12,154 nt of DNA from Methanoregulaceae archaeon (GTDB lineage: Archaea > Halobacteriota > Methanomicrobia > Methanomicrobiales > Methanospirillaceae): assembly GCA_013331215.1 (NCBI GenBank), contig DUGU01000198.1, positions 946 through 13,099 of the forward strand, given 5' to 3'. The notes beneath the pieces are model-generated. The model had not been told where the DNA came from and made no database searches. It worked only from the letters and a program-made list of their open reading frames with translations. This document shows, piece after piece, positions 1-5,478 of this stretch (position 1 is the stretch's first letter; each line of letters begins with the position of its first letter). The position numbers and the translations under genes were made by a program.

Positions 1-51
1 AACGGCCGGATCGACTTCGCCGACGTCGTCTGGCTCTTCAACCACCTGTAA
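1..51 (+). CDS. C-terminal end of a dockerin/EF-hand-like protein (5' truncated by window)
   Basis: The first 16 codons read NGRIDFADVVWLFNHL and end at TAA (49-51). This matches the calcium-loop half of a dockerin-like or EF-hand repeat (NGxIDFxDVVxLF), which commonly closes large secreted or cell-surface proteins with PKD or similar repeats in Methanomicrobiales. Everything upstream lies outside the window, so the main function of the protein cannot be told. The assignment rests on this short motif and its position at the extreme C-terminus; a surface location is inferred from the family habit. Confidence 0.6.
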   Translation, partial: NGRIDFADVVWLFNHL

Positions 52-60
52 GACCACGGC

Positions 61-75
61 GCTCTCTTTTTTTTC
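61..75 (+). terminator. Oligo-T terminator after the surface-protein gene
   Basis: An uninterrupted T8 tract (67-74) lies 15 bp after the TAA of the preceding gene. Archaeal RNA polymerase terminates at such T-runs without needing a hairpin, so this is a likely terminator for the upstream gene. Confidence 0.55.
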
Positions 76-215
76 GGCCGGCTGACATCTCATGCGTCGG
101 TCGGGGCGATGTTTGCGGGCTCGAGGCGGCCTCGTGGTCCGGCGACGGCGTGCCACACCTGCGGCGCGTGCGACCGCCAGGCACGGGTCGCGAACGCAAT
201 GGCAGCGGCCGCCGA

Positions 216-226
216 GATTATATATC
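216..226 (+). promoter_or_regulatory. TATA box, probably for the DUF2795 gene
   Basis: The AT-only stretch ATTATATAT (217-225) stands out in GC-rich surroundings and fits an archaeal TATA box. Transcription would begin about 25 bp downstream, near 246-250, leaving a leader of about 27 nt before the ATG at 276. Confidence 0.5.
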
Positions 227-275
227 CCCAGCGGGAGCACGGGCGGGGCGTGCCGCACGGCACGGGAATCGAGAT

Positions 276-551
276 ATGGCGCACGACGAGCGGAAAGGGC
301 CCCTCGGCGGACCCGCCGGCCAGGGGCAGGCGGTCACCGGCGCGTTCGGCAGTCTGAACGAGCACCGGGCGAGGGAGTTGATCATGGAGACGGCCCGGGA
401 GCTGCGGTACCCGGCGACGAAGGCCGACCTGGCCGCGGAGGCCGGGCGGCAGCGGGTCCCTCCGCAGCTGACGGCGCTCATCGGCGAGATGCCGGAGCGG
501 GAGTACGTCTCGCCCGAGGACGTGGCCGACGAGGCCGAGCGGTACGGGTAG
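276..551 (+). CDS. DUF2795 domain-containing protein
   Basis: A 91-residue, highly charged soluble protein. The N-terminal 30 residues are Gly/Pro-rich and probably disordered. Residues about 33-88 match DUF2795: a helix (ARELIMETARELRYPA), a second helix beginning at TKADLAAEAG, the PPQLTALIGEMPEREY turn and a closing SPEDVADEAE helix. The fold resembles a small helical bundle found in many archaea and actinobacteria; no biochemical role is known to me. The ATG at 276 was chosen because it gives the usual small size and lies about 50 bp after a good TATA box; reading on upstream to 150 adds low-complexity Arg/Gly residues. No strong Shine-Dalgarno precedes it. The gene stands alone and converges on the toxin-antitoxin pair 50 bp away. 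Confidence 0.7.
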   Translation: MAHDERKGPLGGPAGQGQAVTGAFGSLNEHRARELIMETARELRYPATKADLAAEAGRQRVPPQLTALIGEMPEREYVSPEDVADEAERYG

Positions 552-586
552 GACCGCGGCCGGGCCGGCGGCCCCGGTGGAAGTTC

Positions 587-601
587 CGGGGACGCTCCCC
601 G
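587..601. terminator. Hairpin between convergent genes
   Basis: A perfect 6-bp stem (587-592 CGGGGA with 596-601 TCCCCG) and a 3-nt loop lie in the 51-bp gap between the converging DUF2795 and toxin genes. No T-run follows on either strand, so a terminator role is only a guess from position. Confidence 0.2.
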
Positions 602-602
602 C

Positions 603-878
603 CTAGACCCGATCGTAGACGTTCCTGCGGGGCCCGATGCCGCGGACGACGATCGGCCGGCGCTCGTCGTCGAGCTCGAGCACGATGCGATACGCGCCGA
701 CCTTCGCCGAGTAATTCGGGGGGAAGTACCCCTCGAGTTGTTTCAGAAAGAGGTGCGGGTTCTCCTGTCCCCGCAGGGCGGTCAGCTCGTCCCGGATCCG
801 GGCCGCCATGACACGATCGCGCTTCTCGAGCTTCCGGAAGGCCCTATCGGCCGCGGCCGTCAGGGCGACACGCCACAC
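603..878 (-). CDS. RelE/ParE-type toxin of a toxin-antitoxin pair
   Basis: A 91-residue basic protein with the RelE/ParE superfamily pattern: an N-terminal helical hairpin (AADRAFRKLEKRDRVMAARIRDEL, residues about 9-32), then the strand-rich core LKQLEG...YSAKVGAYRIVLELDDE...VVRGIGPRRNVYDRV (45-91). The GxYRIVLE and RNVYDR segments are the family's most conserved parts. Members cleave ribosome-associated mRNA (RelE) or poison gyrase (ParE); which applies here cannot be told. The start is taken as the GTG at 878-876, one base after the antitoxin TGA (882-880). This gives the usual toxin length; the longer frame up to 1019 only overprints the antitoxin. The antitoxin lies upstream in the same operon, as expected. 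Confidence 0.82.
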   Translation of the reverse strand: MWRVALTAAADRAFRKLEKRDRVMAARIRDELTALRGQENPHLFLKQLEGYFPPNYSAKVGAYRIVLELDDERRPIVVRGIGPRRNVYDRV

Positions 879-879
879 G

Positions 880-1113
880 TCACAGCCCCAGCTCTGTGCA
901 GACGTCGTCGAAGTCGACCAGGCGGCCGGCCGCGACATCGGCATCCGACTGCCGGAGCTGCTCCGCGAGGTCCTCGTCGACCGGCTCTCGATCGATCGCC
1001 ATCTCCGTGAGGCGAGCAACCACGTCTTCGTAGGTCTCCCGGGGATGGATCTTGAGGCTCCGCAGCCGGGCCTTGGTCGTCTCGGTCAGCTTCACGGTTC
1101 CGCACGCCGGCAT
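880..1113 (-). CDS. DUF7557-type antitoxin
   Basis: A 77-residue acidic protein. The N-terminus (residues 7-40, VKLTETTKARLRSLKIHPRE followed by TYEDVVARLTEMA) matches the short ribbon-helix-like DNA-binding segment of archaeal antitoxins now grouped as DUF7557. The C-terminal half (DREPVDEDLAEQLRQSDADV onward) is acidic and should wrap the toxin. The gene precedes the RelE/ParE toxin with one base between stop and start, so the two are co-translated. Autorepression is likely: the ATG is preceded by a TATA box and a perfect palindrome (1124-1137). With the TATA centre near 1141, transcription should begin at or a few bases before the ATG, giving a leaderless mRNA. The ATG at 1113 is preferred; a later GTG (the V of VKLTET) is possible. 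Confidence 0.8.
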   Translation of the reverse strand: MPACGTVKLTETTKARLRSLKIHPRETYEDVVARLTEMAIDREPVDEDLAEQLRQSDADVAAGRLVDFDDVCTELGL

Positions 1114-1123
1114 GATACCAGAG

Positions 1124-1146
1124 TATCACGCGTGATATTTATTAAA
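1124..1146 (-). promoter_or_regulatory. Promoter and candidate operator of the toxin-antitoxin operon
   Basis: On the minus strand a TATA-like element TTTAATAAATAT (1146-1135) overlaps the perfect 14-bp palindrome TATCACGCGTGATA (1124-1137). A further TATCA half-site follows at 1117-1113, touching the start codon, so three half-sites lie within 25 bp. Binding there would cover both the TATA box and the transcription start, as expected for antitoxin autorepression. Confidence 0.5.
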
Positions 1147-1590
1147 CCTGGCATCCTCCCTTTCCCGGTGCCCGAAGGGGTCCGCCCGGCCGTCGAAAAC
1201 CGTACCCCGAACGACACCGTACTGAGTTTTAATCGGTATTTTCGTGGATGATAGTCCTGGACTCGGCCGGCCCCACTCCCGGCACGGGCCGGACCTCGTT
1301 CGACACGCGGAGAAGCCGGCCGCGAAAGACGAGCATCTATCGTGCATGGATCACATCGATCAACGGGACCCTTTCAATCGAGACCTTGAAGGGGTCTGTC
1401 ACAACCTTTCCGTGGTTCGAAGCACGTCGCCGCCTGCATCGGAGATTAAAAATAATCTTTATCAATCTATTGTGCGTACCCTCCGTTATTCGGTCGGCGC
1501 CTGGCTGGGTTCAGCAGATCGGGTGCCGGAATACCTGGTGCCCTGCCGGTGTGGAACGGGAGGTGTCGCCCGATCCGCACGGTCTCAATC
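1147..1590. other. Long stretch with no recognisable gene
   Basis: About 440 bp between the toxin-antitoxin promoter and the kinase start. Open frames exist on the plus strand (for example from ATG 1248), but their translations show no known motif and run into the kinase in another frame. The stretch contains AT-rich islands at 1222-1240 and 1443-1466, the latter an inverted repeat (AGATTA at 1443-1448, TAATCT at 1453-1458) that may be the kinase promoter. No RNA gene or mobile-element end was seen. Confidence 0.4.
1443..1466 (+). promoter_or_regulatory. AT-rich inverted repeat, possible kinase promoter
   Basis: AGATTA (1443-1448) and TAATCT (1453-1458) form a 6-bp inverted repeat with an AAAA spacer, followed by CTTTATCAA. 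The A/T stretch could serve as a TATA box. Transcription would begin near 1475-1485, leaving an untranslated leader of about 110 nt before ATG 1591. The long leader makes the link to the kinase uncertain. Confidence 0.3.
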
Positions 1591-3477
1591 ATGGAACACG
1601 ATGTCTCCTTTCCCCAGACGACTCCGCTCGCGGAGATCCCCCGGCCGGCGTTCCGCTATGGCGCGGACGGCACTGTAAAAGAAGTGAATGTCTTGGTTGA
1701 GGGGCTCGCTGACCGGCCACTCATCGGCATGACAATTGAGCGAGTGATCGAACGTTTCAAAGTCCGCGGCCGACACGGCACAGGTCTACCACTGAAAGAG
1801 AGTCCTGTACGGAGTGCCCTCGATGGGACAGAGGTGCTCGATCTCCCTCTGATCATCACAACGGCCACAGGCTCGGATGTTCACATCCTCGCCACTGCCT
1901 CGCCGATCAGAGAGGGCGAAAAGATCACGGGGGCGCGCTGCGTCTGGCGTGACGTCTCGGAGATCGAATTTGAGGTTCGGAGCAGAGGGAAGTTCAGGAT
2001 CAAATTTCAGGACCTGATGAACCTGATCGAAGTGATCCCTCTCCCCATACGAGTTGCCCTTAACCCCGAGGGCAGTGTGATCACGGGCAACGCCGAGGCC
2101 CATCGGATCTACGGGACAAAACCTGGGGACAATTTCTCGGCCTCGCAATCGCCCCTTCAGTTCCTTGATAAAGATGGTACGAAGGCAAAGCCTGGGGAGT
2201 TGCCGCTGCAGCGTGCGGCCGCCGAGATGATACCAATCGAGAATGTCGAGATGGAAGTCGTATTACTCGATGGCAAACGGATCTGCCAGGTCGGCTCGAC
2301 GGTCCCGTTTTCCGATCTCGATGGTCGCGTAATCGGGAGCCTCGGCGGGTTCATCGATATCACCGACAGGAAGCATCTTGAGAAGGAACGCCAGCTCGCT
2401 CTCGATGCGACCAGGATGGGATTGTGGCGTTATGGCCTCGATTCGGACGAGATAACAGTTGACGATAGATTCAAGAAGATCTTCAAGGTCGAGGTCAAGG
2501 AAGATGTGCTTCCGAAAGCGGAGATCCTCGACAGACTGCTTCGCAGACCTCAAAGCCGTCTCCCCGACGGCTCGACAGGAACGGAAACCGTCCACGTTTC
2601 TGACAGTCGACAACAGGATCCGCTCGATTACCCGATTATGCTTGACGGATCGTCTGCCTGGATCGAGTTGCACTGGATTTCTTACGCGGAGGATACCGGT
2701 TCCGGAGAAACGACGAGTAATCTCGTCGGAACGGTCCGAGATATATCCCATAAGAAAGAGAAAGACGCAAAGATCGAACAATATACAAAGAACCTTGAGG
2801 GACGTAACGACGAATTGGATAGATTCGCGTACACCACCTCCCACGACCTGCAGGAGCCGCTCCGCTCTATTGTCAGCTACTCCAAGATGCTTGAGCGGCG
2901 CTATAAGGGACAGCTCGGCGCGGATGCGGACGAGTTCATCGAGTTCATCGTCGAGGGCGGCCGGCGGATGCAGGACCTGATCAAGGACCTCCTCGCGTAC
3001 TCGCGCGCGGCGACGGCTCAACCGCCCGTCAAGCCCGTCGAGGCGGAGGTGGCGCTGGGCGAAGCCGTAGCCTGGCTTGACGGCGCGATCCGCGAGACCG
3101 ACGCCGAGGTGACGCACGACCCGCTGCCGGCGGTGTTCGCGGACCCGACGCAGCTCCAGCAGATCTTTGCGAACCTGGTCGGGAACGCGATCAAGTACCG
3201 TCGGCAGAATTGTTCGCCGCGGGTCCACGTGAGTGCGCAGCGGGACGGGTCAATTGCCGAGTTCTCCGTGGCGGACAACGGGATCGGGATCGAGGCTGAG
3301 TACTTCGACCAGATCTTCCAGATATACAAACGCCTCCACACCCACGAAGAGTACGAGGGAACCGGCATCGGACTCGCACTCGTCAAACGGAGCGTCGGGC
3401 AGTACGGCGGCACCGTGCGCGTCGAGTCGATACCGGGCGAGGGCTCGACCTTCTTTTTCACCCTGCCGGCGGCATAG
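1591..3477 (+). CDS. Multi-PAS sensor histidine kinase (cytosolic)
   Basis: A 628-residue protein without signal peptide or membrane segments, so a soluble sensor. Three PAS-like domains come first (about residues 14-125, 138-262 and 266-387); the second and third end in the PAS-to-effector signatures GGFIDITDRKHLEKE and GTVRDISHKKEKD. A short coiled coil leads to a HisKA dimerisation domain with the phosphoacceptor His418 (SHDLQEPLR), then a HATPase_c domain with the N-box NLVGNAIKY (528-536), G1 box DNGIGIE (562-568), an FQIYKRLH lid region and G2 box GTGIGLALVKR (590-600). All catalytic residues are present. The ligand is unknown. No response regulator is adjacent, so it is an orphan kinase. 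ATG 1591 was chosen over GTG 1549 because the extra 14 residues are unlike a PAS start; no clear ribosome-binding site is near. Codon use changes markedly near 2820. Confidence 0.88.
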   Translation: MEHDVSFPQTTPLAEIPRPAFRYGADGTVKEVNVLVEGLADRPLIGMTIERVIERFKVRGRHGTGLPLKESPVRSALDGTEVLDLPLIITTATGSDVHILATASPIREGEKITGARCVWRDVSEIEFEVRSRGKFRIKFQDLMNLIEVIPLPIRVALNPEGSVITGNAEAHRIYGTKPGDNFSASQSPLQFLDKDGTKAKPGELPLQRAAAEMIPIENVEMEVVLLDGKRICQVGSTVPFSDLDGRVIGSLGGFIDITDRKHLEKERQLALDATRMGLWRYGLDSDEITVDDRFKKIFKVEVKEDVLPKAEILDRLLRRPQSRLPDGSTGTETVHVSDSRQQDPLDYPIMLDGSSAWIELHWISYAEDTGSGETTSNLVGTVRDISHKKEKDAKIEQYTKNLEGRNDELDRFAYTTSHDLQEPLRSIVSYSKMLERRYKGQLGADADEFIEFIVEGGRRMQDLIKDLLAYSRAATAQPPVKPVEAEVALGEAVAWLDGAIRETDAEVTHDPLPAVFADPTQLQQIFANLVGNAIKYRRQNCSPRVHVSAQRDGSIAEFSVADNGIGIEAEYFDQIFQIYKRLHTHEEYEGTGIGLALVKRSVGQYGGTVRVESIPGEGSTFFFTLPAA

Positions 3478-3499
3478 CCCCACCCACTCTTCCCCGCAC

Positions 3500-3507
3500 G
3501 GTTTTTG
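3500..3507 (+). terminator. T5 tract after the kinase gene
   Basis: GTTTTTGG (T5 at 3502-3506) lies 25 bp after the kinase TAG and just before the insertion-sequence end; a short oligo-T terminator is plausible in an archaeon. Confidence 0.3.
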
Positions 3508-3511
3508 GTGA

Positions 3512-3520
3512 GGGTATAGT
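3512..3520 (+). repeat. Left terminal inverted repeat core of the IS1595-like element
   Basis: GGGTATAGT is an exact 9-bp match to the complement of 4358-4366. Reading inwards, the two ends share CA at the same offset and a C-rich block about 20 bases in. Confidence 0.65.
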
Positions 3521-3550
3521 GGCAAACGAGCCCCCAACCTCCATCTCCAA

Positions 3551-4332
3551 TCACTCGAGGATGCGCTTTAATTTGATTGTATCGCTCTCTTTTCCGTGAT
3601 TGTATCGCCACACATACTCACCTGAATGCAGGAATGATTTTTCTCGTCGAATACCTCCTTTCGCTGCCAGCTTCCGTTTCAGATATCCCCGGAATCCTTC
3701 CAATCCGTCGATGTGATTTCCCTTTCCATCGCTCTACTCCCGTTCCCCGTGATCCACCATCCGATGGACGAAACCTTTCGACGCGATGCCGGGATATGCA
3801 CGCCGGGAATCGGAACAGACGATTGATCCTTTCCTCACCTTGCGCGATATGAGTGGCTGGAGGGGTGCCGCCTCGACATTCTCGACAATCTCTGCCCGGA
3901 CCTGGCCATGTCGACAGAGAATCCCGAAGACCGGTTGTTTCTGTCTTCCTCTTCCTCGTTTGGTCCCCTGGTCCCTGGTTGCCGTTCGCGTGTTCTTCCA
4001 GTGACCGCCCACGTCTGTGTCATCTCCACCTCGACGGTACCGGAAAAGACGTCCGGGACATCCCTGGCGAGAGCCCGCCGTATCCACGTGAGACCACGAA
4101 GAACCCGTTTTCGGTCGATCCCTGTCCGAAGAGCAATAGTCTGACTGCTCTGTTCGAGGAGGAACCAGGCAATGATCGCTTTCCATTGATCCCGAGTCGG
4201 GTACAGGGGCAACCGATGGGGACGAAAGTCATAGGGACAGTGGGAGCATCGACGCTTTCCCGTACTCATGCGATACAACTTCTCGCAGTGACAGCGGGGA
4301 CAGTGAAGTCCGACCTCGACCCCTCCTACACC
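3551..4332 (-). pseudogene. IS1595-family transposase, inactivated by frameshift and nonsense mutation
   Basis: Read in pieces on the minus strand, this is a whole IS1595/ISXO2-type transposase. First comes a Cys4 zinc ribbon (HCPRCHCEK...RRCSHC, 4305-4243), then a helix-turn-helix-like segment (SSQTIALRTGIDRKRVLRGL), then the DDE catalytic domain: VFSGTVEV plus DDTDVGGHWKN, KQPVFGILCRHGQV, GSIVCSDSRRAYPGIASKGF, and finally NHIDGLEGFRGYLKRKLAAK and EYVWRYNH. A 2-bp GA duplication near 4022-4027 shifts the frame exactly at the first catalytic Asp; removing it restores VEVDDTDVGG. A TAG codon (3736-3734) sits where the family has Tyr (GEREYSDG becomes GERE*SDG), after which the same frame runs on to TGA at 3553-3551. 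No start codon is visible before the zinc ribbon (in-frame TAG at 4335-4333), so the 5' end may also be damaged. It lies entirely within the terminal repeats. Confidence 0.82.
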
Positions 4333-4345
4333 CTACGAGAGTGGG

Positions 4346-4355
4346 GTTTAAAATG
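4346..4355 (+). promoter_or_regulatory. TATA-like element inside the IS right end, facing outwards
   Basis: GTTTAAAATG (TTTAAAA at 4348-4354) lies within the right terminal repeat, with its centre about 22-25 bp before the ATG at 4373. That is the archaeal TATA-to-start distance, so the element may supply a promoter for a leaderless transcript of the following ORF. This is inferred from spacing only. Confidence 0.4.
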
Positions 4356-4357
4356 AG

Positions 4358-4366
4358 ACTATACCC
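4358..4366 (-). repeat. Right terminal inverted repeat core of the IS1595-like element
   Basis: ACTATACCC on the plus strand is the complement of the left end GGGTATAGT. It ends only 6 bases before the ATG of the next ORF (4373). Confidence 0.65.
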
Positions 4367-4372
4367 AAGGAA

Positions 4373-4945
4373 ATGTCAAACTATGTCCAGAGCGGCGTCG
4401 TCAAGACGGCCGTCCGGGAACTGGCCGCGCCGATCGCCGACGTGGCCGCGTTCGCGGAGGTCGTGGACGACGTGCTCACGAACAACCCGTTCGGTTGCAC
4501 GGCCTACCAGGTCGGCACCGAGAACCACGCGGCCGTCGAGAAGACGGGCGAGACGTACACCGGAAGGGTCGTGTACGAGAACGGCGAGGCCGAGACCGTC
4601 GGTACTGTCTCCGTCAAGTGCCCGACCGTCGCGGCCTACACCGCGAACGTCGCGACCGTGCTCGGCAACGCCGCGCTCGCGACGGCCATGGGCGGGACCG
4701 GGGCGCACGCGACCGACGACGACTCGTTCTCGGCCGCACTCCGCTGCCACGCCGCGAACGGCGAGGTCTTCACGCTCGCCCTCTCGCGGACGAAGATGAC
4801 GCTGTCGTCCTATGAGGACGATGCCATCCGCTCGACCGTCGAGAACTGGACCGACGCGGTGCCGACGCTCGCGTCACCATGGATCCCGTCTGCGGGATCG
4901 GTATCGGCTCCGTCGTGGGTTTCCTCATCGTCGGGATCCCATTGA
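4373..4945 (+). CDS. Protein of unknown function, possibly IS-promoted
   Basis: A 190-residue protein that I do not recognise. Residues 1-167 look like a genuine protein: an amphipathic N-terminal helix (VVKTAVRELAAPIADVAAFAEVV), the segment VLTNNPFGCTAYQ (35-46), mixed strands with two further Cys (C83, C125), an Ala/Gly-rich stretch (LGNAALATAMGGTGAH, 97-112), SRTKMTLSSYEDDAI (138-152) and a helix VENWTDAVP. Codon choice is GC-rich like the neighbours. No signal peptide or membrane helix is evident. The last 23 residues (SPWIPSAGSVSAPSWVSSSSGSH) differ in character and may be a readthrough tail. The ATG lies just outside the IS right end; an AAGGA stretch before it is too close to act as a normal ribosome-binding site, so leaderless translation is likely. 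A viral or surface structural role is possible but unsupported. Confidence 0.55.
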   Translation: MSNYVQSGVVKTAVRELAAPIADVAAFAEVVDDVLTNNPFGCTAYQVGTENHAAVEKTGETYTGRVVYENGEAETVGTVSVKCPTVAAYTANVATVLGNAALATAMGGTGAHATDDDSFSAALRCHAANGEVFTLALSRTKMTLSSYEDDAIRSTVENWTDAVPTLASPWIPSAGSVSAPSWVSSSSGSH

Positions 4946-5044
4946 AATGAACGCCTGGGAAGGAAACTGTTTTCGTCGCGGGCCGGCCACATGCCGACCC
5001 GTCTTTCGAACGGAGCGCCGATCCGGCCATCGACCGTCTCTTTA

Positions 5045-5129
5045 TGCGGGGAGAGGGATTCGAACCCCCGAACGTCTGCACGATGGGACCCTAAATCCCA
5101 CGCCGTTGACCGGGCTTGGCTATCCCCGC
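5045..5129 (-). tRNA. tRNA-Leu (anticodon UAG)
   Basis: The minus strand folds into a class II tRNA of 85 nt. The acceptor stem GCGGGGA pairs perfectly with TCCCCGC, followed by discriminator A and no encoded CCA. The D-arm starts at GCC. The anticodon stem TGGGA/TCCCA encloses the loop TTTAGGG, with anticodon TAG reading CUA leucine codons. The long variable arm (about TCGTGCAGACGTTC) is typical of tRNA-Leu, and the T-arm is GGGGGTTCGAATCCCTC. No intron is present in the anticodon loop. Confidence 0.95.
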
Positions 5130-5153
5130 GCCGGTACTACATCGATGCCCGAG

Positions 5154-5162
5154 CGTTAAACC
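5154..5162 (-). promoter_or_regulatory. TATA box of tRNA-Leu
   Basis: On the minus strand GGTTTAACG lies 26-33 bp upstream of the tRNA 5' end (5129), the usual archaeal distance, in otherwise GC-rich sequence. Confidence 0.5.
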
Positions 5163-5181
5163 TTCACCGGCGGTGCCGCGA

Positions 5182-5433
5182 TCACCGTGCGGTCGTCGGC
5201 ATGCCCTCCTCGGCACCTCGCACGCGGCGATAGGAGTACTCCGGCCGGATGTACTCCGAGAAGTACCCGCCCTTCGATGGTGCCGCCAGCAGCTCGTCGT
5301 ACACGACGGGCGGCACCCCGTCGTAGTCGTAGATCGCACCGCTCCGGAACCGGATCCGGAGCCGCCTCTCGGCCGGGTCGTACGCGACCGCCTCGAGGAG
5401 CGACGAGGTCAGATGGGTCCAGCGAGGTTCCAT
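5182..5433 (-). CDS. KTSC domain-containing protein
   Basis: An 83-residue soluble protein. Residues about 10-65 match the KTSC domain: SSLLEAVAYDPAERRLRIRF, then SGAIYDYDGVPPVVYDELL and APSKGGYFSEYIRP. This is a small beta-rich fold seen alone or fused to nucleic-acid enzymes such as lysyl-tRNA synthetase-like proteins; its function is not established, though RNA or nucleotide binding has been proposed. The C-terminal 18 residues are not part of the domain. The ATG at 5433 is preceded by an AT-rich element on the minus strand (5459-5451) at about the distance expected for a leaderless transcript. The gene lies downstream of, and in the same direction as, the AI-2E-family gene, but the T6 tract between them suggests separate transcription. 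Confidence 0.75.
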   Translation of the reverse strand: MEPRWTHLTSSLLEAVAYDPAERRLRIRFRSGAIYDYDGVPPVVYDELLAAPSKGGYFSEYIRPEYSYRRVRGAEEGMPTTAR

Positions 5434-5450
5434 ACCGATCTCTCATCCTC

Positions 5451-5459
5451 TATAAAAAA
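5451..5459 (-). promoter_or_regulatory. Shared T-tract: terminator of the transporter gene and TATA box of the KTSC gene
   Basis: On the minus strand TTTTTTATA follows the transporter TAG (5481-5479) by about 20 bp, so its T6 could end that transcript. The same bases form a TATA-like box whose centre is about 21-22 bp before the KTSC start at 5433. One element may therefore serve both roles. Confidence 0.4.
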
Positions 5460-5478
5460 GGCGCGAGCTCCCCGGACC

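Larger units (their letters stand above)
3512..4366 (-). mobile_element. Degenerate IS1595-family insertion sequence (about 855 bp)
   Basis: The element is bounded by inverted ends: GGGTATAGT at 3512-3520 and its complement ACTATACCC at 4358-4366. Further in, matches continue (CA two bases on, then a CCCC block), so the terminal repeats are roughly 25 bp and imperfect. It contains a single minus-strand transposase frame of IS1595 (ISXO2-like) type, now broken. The size fits this family. IS1595 elements usually make 8-bp target duplications, but the flanks (TTTGGTGA on the left, AAGGAAAT on the right) do not match, which suggests age or flank rearrangement. The element separates the kinase from the unrecognised ORF at 4373. 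Confidence 0.75.

Noticed and set aside
109..357. An 82-codon plus-strand ORF with a CxxCxxC segment (CHTCGACDRQ)
   Set aside because: It overlaps the TATA box and start of the DUF2795 gene, has no family resemblance past the Cys cluster, and the Cys spacing can arise by chance in GC-rich DNA.
1248..1700. A 150-codon plus-strand ORF upstream of and overlapping the kinase, with an AT-rich stretch 20-25 bp before its ATG
   Set aside because: The translation has no recognisable motif, its codon use becomes erratic after about 40 codons and it runs into the kinase gene in another frame. Kept only as an unexplained stretch.
3734..3736. The TAG in the transposase as a pyrrolysine codon
   Set aside because: The family has Tyr at this place, the same gene also carries an independent frameshift, and no pyrrolysine genes are in the window, so decay is the simpler explanation.
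5045..5129. tRNA-Leu as an integration site (attB) for a mobile element
   Set aside because: No repeat of the tRNA 3' end, integrase gene or element-like cargo was seen in the neighbouring sequence.
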